Positions 63,417 to 64,000 of a stretch of DNA of 64,000 nucleotides are shown here, piece by piece. Location of the stretch: contig NZ_CP102275.1 in NCBI RefSeq assembly GCF_025149465.1, forward strand, positions 2,305,596 to 2,369,595, in the 5' to 3' direction. Below the pieces are notes generated by a model. The model searched no databases. It was given only the letters and a program-made list of their open reading frames with translations, and had not been told where the DNA came from. How positions within the stretch are numbered: position 1 is the first letter of the stretch; each line of letters starts with the position of its first letter. Both the position numbers and the translations under genes were made by a program. This DNA is from Thomasclavelia spiroformis DSM 1552. Its GTDB lineage: Bacteria > Bacillota_I > Bacilli_A > Erysipelotrichales > Coprobacillaceae.

Positions 63417-64000
63417 TTAATCAATAGGTTTAAACCCTAACCCTAATTCGACTAATTTTTCTTTTACTTCTTTTAATGATTTCTTACCTAAATTTCTTAC
63501 TTTGATCATATCATCTTCAGACTTAGCGGCAAGATCTTGAACAGTTTGAATACCTGCTCTTTTTAAACAATTGTATGAACGTACAGATAGATCTAATTCT
63601 TCAATTGTCATATCTAATACTTTATTACTTGTATCATTTTGAGCTTCAGACATAACCTCCATATTGACTGCCATATCTGTTAACTCTACAAACATATTTA
63701 AATGTTCCACCAAAATCTTAGCAGCTAGTGAAATAGCTTCATAAGGTTTTAATGCACCATTAGTTTCTATTTCTAATGTTAGTTGATCGTATTTTGCACT
63801 TTCACCAACTCTTGTTGGTTCAACAGCATAAGATACACGTTCAACTGGTGAAAAAATTGAATCCGTTGGAATAATACCAATTGTATTAATATCTTTCTTA
63901 TTTTGATCAGCGCTTATATATCCGCGATCTTTTTTTGCATATAATTCCATGTATAAGTGAGCACCTTGAGCAACATGAGCTATTACTAAATCATTTGAGA
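63417..64000 (-). CDS. rpoA: RNA polymerase alpha subunit, C-terminal part (runs off the edge)
   Basis: The frame is open to the window edge; about 194 residues are visible. The N-terminal domain part includes [35 protein letters not shown] and [15 protein letters not shown]. The alpha-CTD follows a short linker: [20 protein letters not shown] and [20 protein letters not shown]. The start and the dimerisation region lie beyond 64000. Confidence 0.98.
   Translation of the reverse strand, partial: SNDLVIAHVAQGAHLYMELYAKKDRGYISADQNKKDINTIGIIPTDSIFSPVERVSYAVEPTRVGESAKYDQLTLEIETNGALKPYEAISLAAKILVEHLNMFVELTDMAVNMEVMSEAQNDTSNKVLDMTIEELDLSVRSYNCLKRAGIQTVQDLAAKSEDDMIKVRNLGKKSLKEVKEKLVELGLGFKPID

Overview
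The window is AT-rich chromosomal DNA from a low-GC, spore-forming Firmicute. Three spore loci show sporulation: cwlJ-gerQ at the left edge, yabP-yabQ-divIC, and a sigma-E-like promoter in front of yabP. Large surface glycosidases with FIVAR repeats and a VKTGD-type C-terminal anchor, bifurcating NfnAB, QueH-type queuosine salvage and nadABC suggest an anaerobic gut organism. An Erysipelotrichia relative (Thomasclavelia/Coprobacillus-like) is my best guess; this is inference from gene content, since no rRNA is present.

Layout. 1-7 kb: spore germination genes, then a leftward block (GNAT, folC, ung, two tandem HAD phosphatases, esterase) and the yabP-yabQ-divIC operon. 7-14.5 kb: two secreted, wall-anchored hexosaminidases, GH3 and GH20, with nearly the same C-terminal tail; the GH20 protein also carries a LamG-like domain and an endonuclease/exonuclease/phosphatase domain. 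14.7-15.4 kb: an IS200-type element. 15.4-24.6 kb: M18 aminopeptidase, an ABC exporter pair, RqcP, CBS-containing pyrophosphatase, YheO-type regulator, flavodoxin-fold reductase, and a PepSY/two-component/PepSY operon. 24.8-36 kb: nfnAB, an orphan LytTR regulator with a HAD gene, tgt-queA-queH, a Rieske/FAD oxidoreductase and nadA-nadB-nadC. 36-43 kb: a tail-anchored protein with a HEPN-like RNxxxH motif, an unusual chaperone operon (Zn-ribbon membrane protein, DUF5685, J protein, tail-less DnaK) and a lactococcin-972-type ABC pair. 43-48 kb: MATE exporter and a group II intron sitting directly behind a terminator, its maturase gene split by a 1.3-kb IS3-family element. 48-64 kb: two-component system, cdaA-cdaR-glmM, PduL, DUF4230 protein, HU, threonine aldolase with an RpiR regulator, a hydrolase lacking its nucleophile, an unknown 400-residue protein, and the rpoA-rplQ-ecfA1-ecfA2-ecfT-truA operon running off the right edge.

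Most neighbouring genes overlap or lie within 15 bp and share strand, so the operons are compact, and hairpin-plus-T-run terminators mark most boundaries. No tRNA, rRNA, CRISPR array or prophage was seen. The features most worth follow-up are the chaperone operon with its HEPN-like neighbour, the GH20-EEP fusion, the nested IS3-in-intron insertion, the structured 3' part of the IS200 element and the apparently leaderless queH. I found no clearly new defence system.
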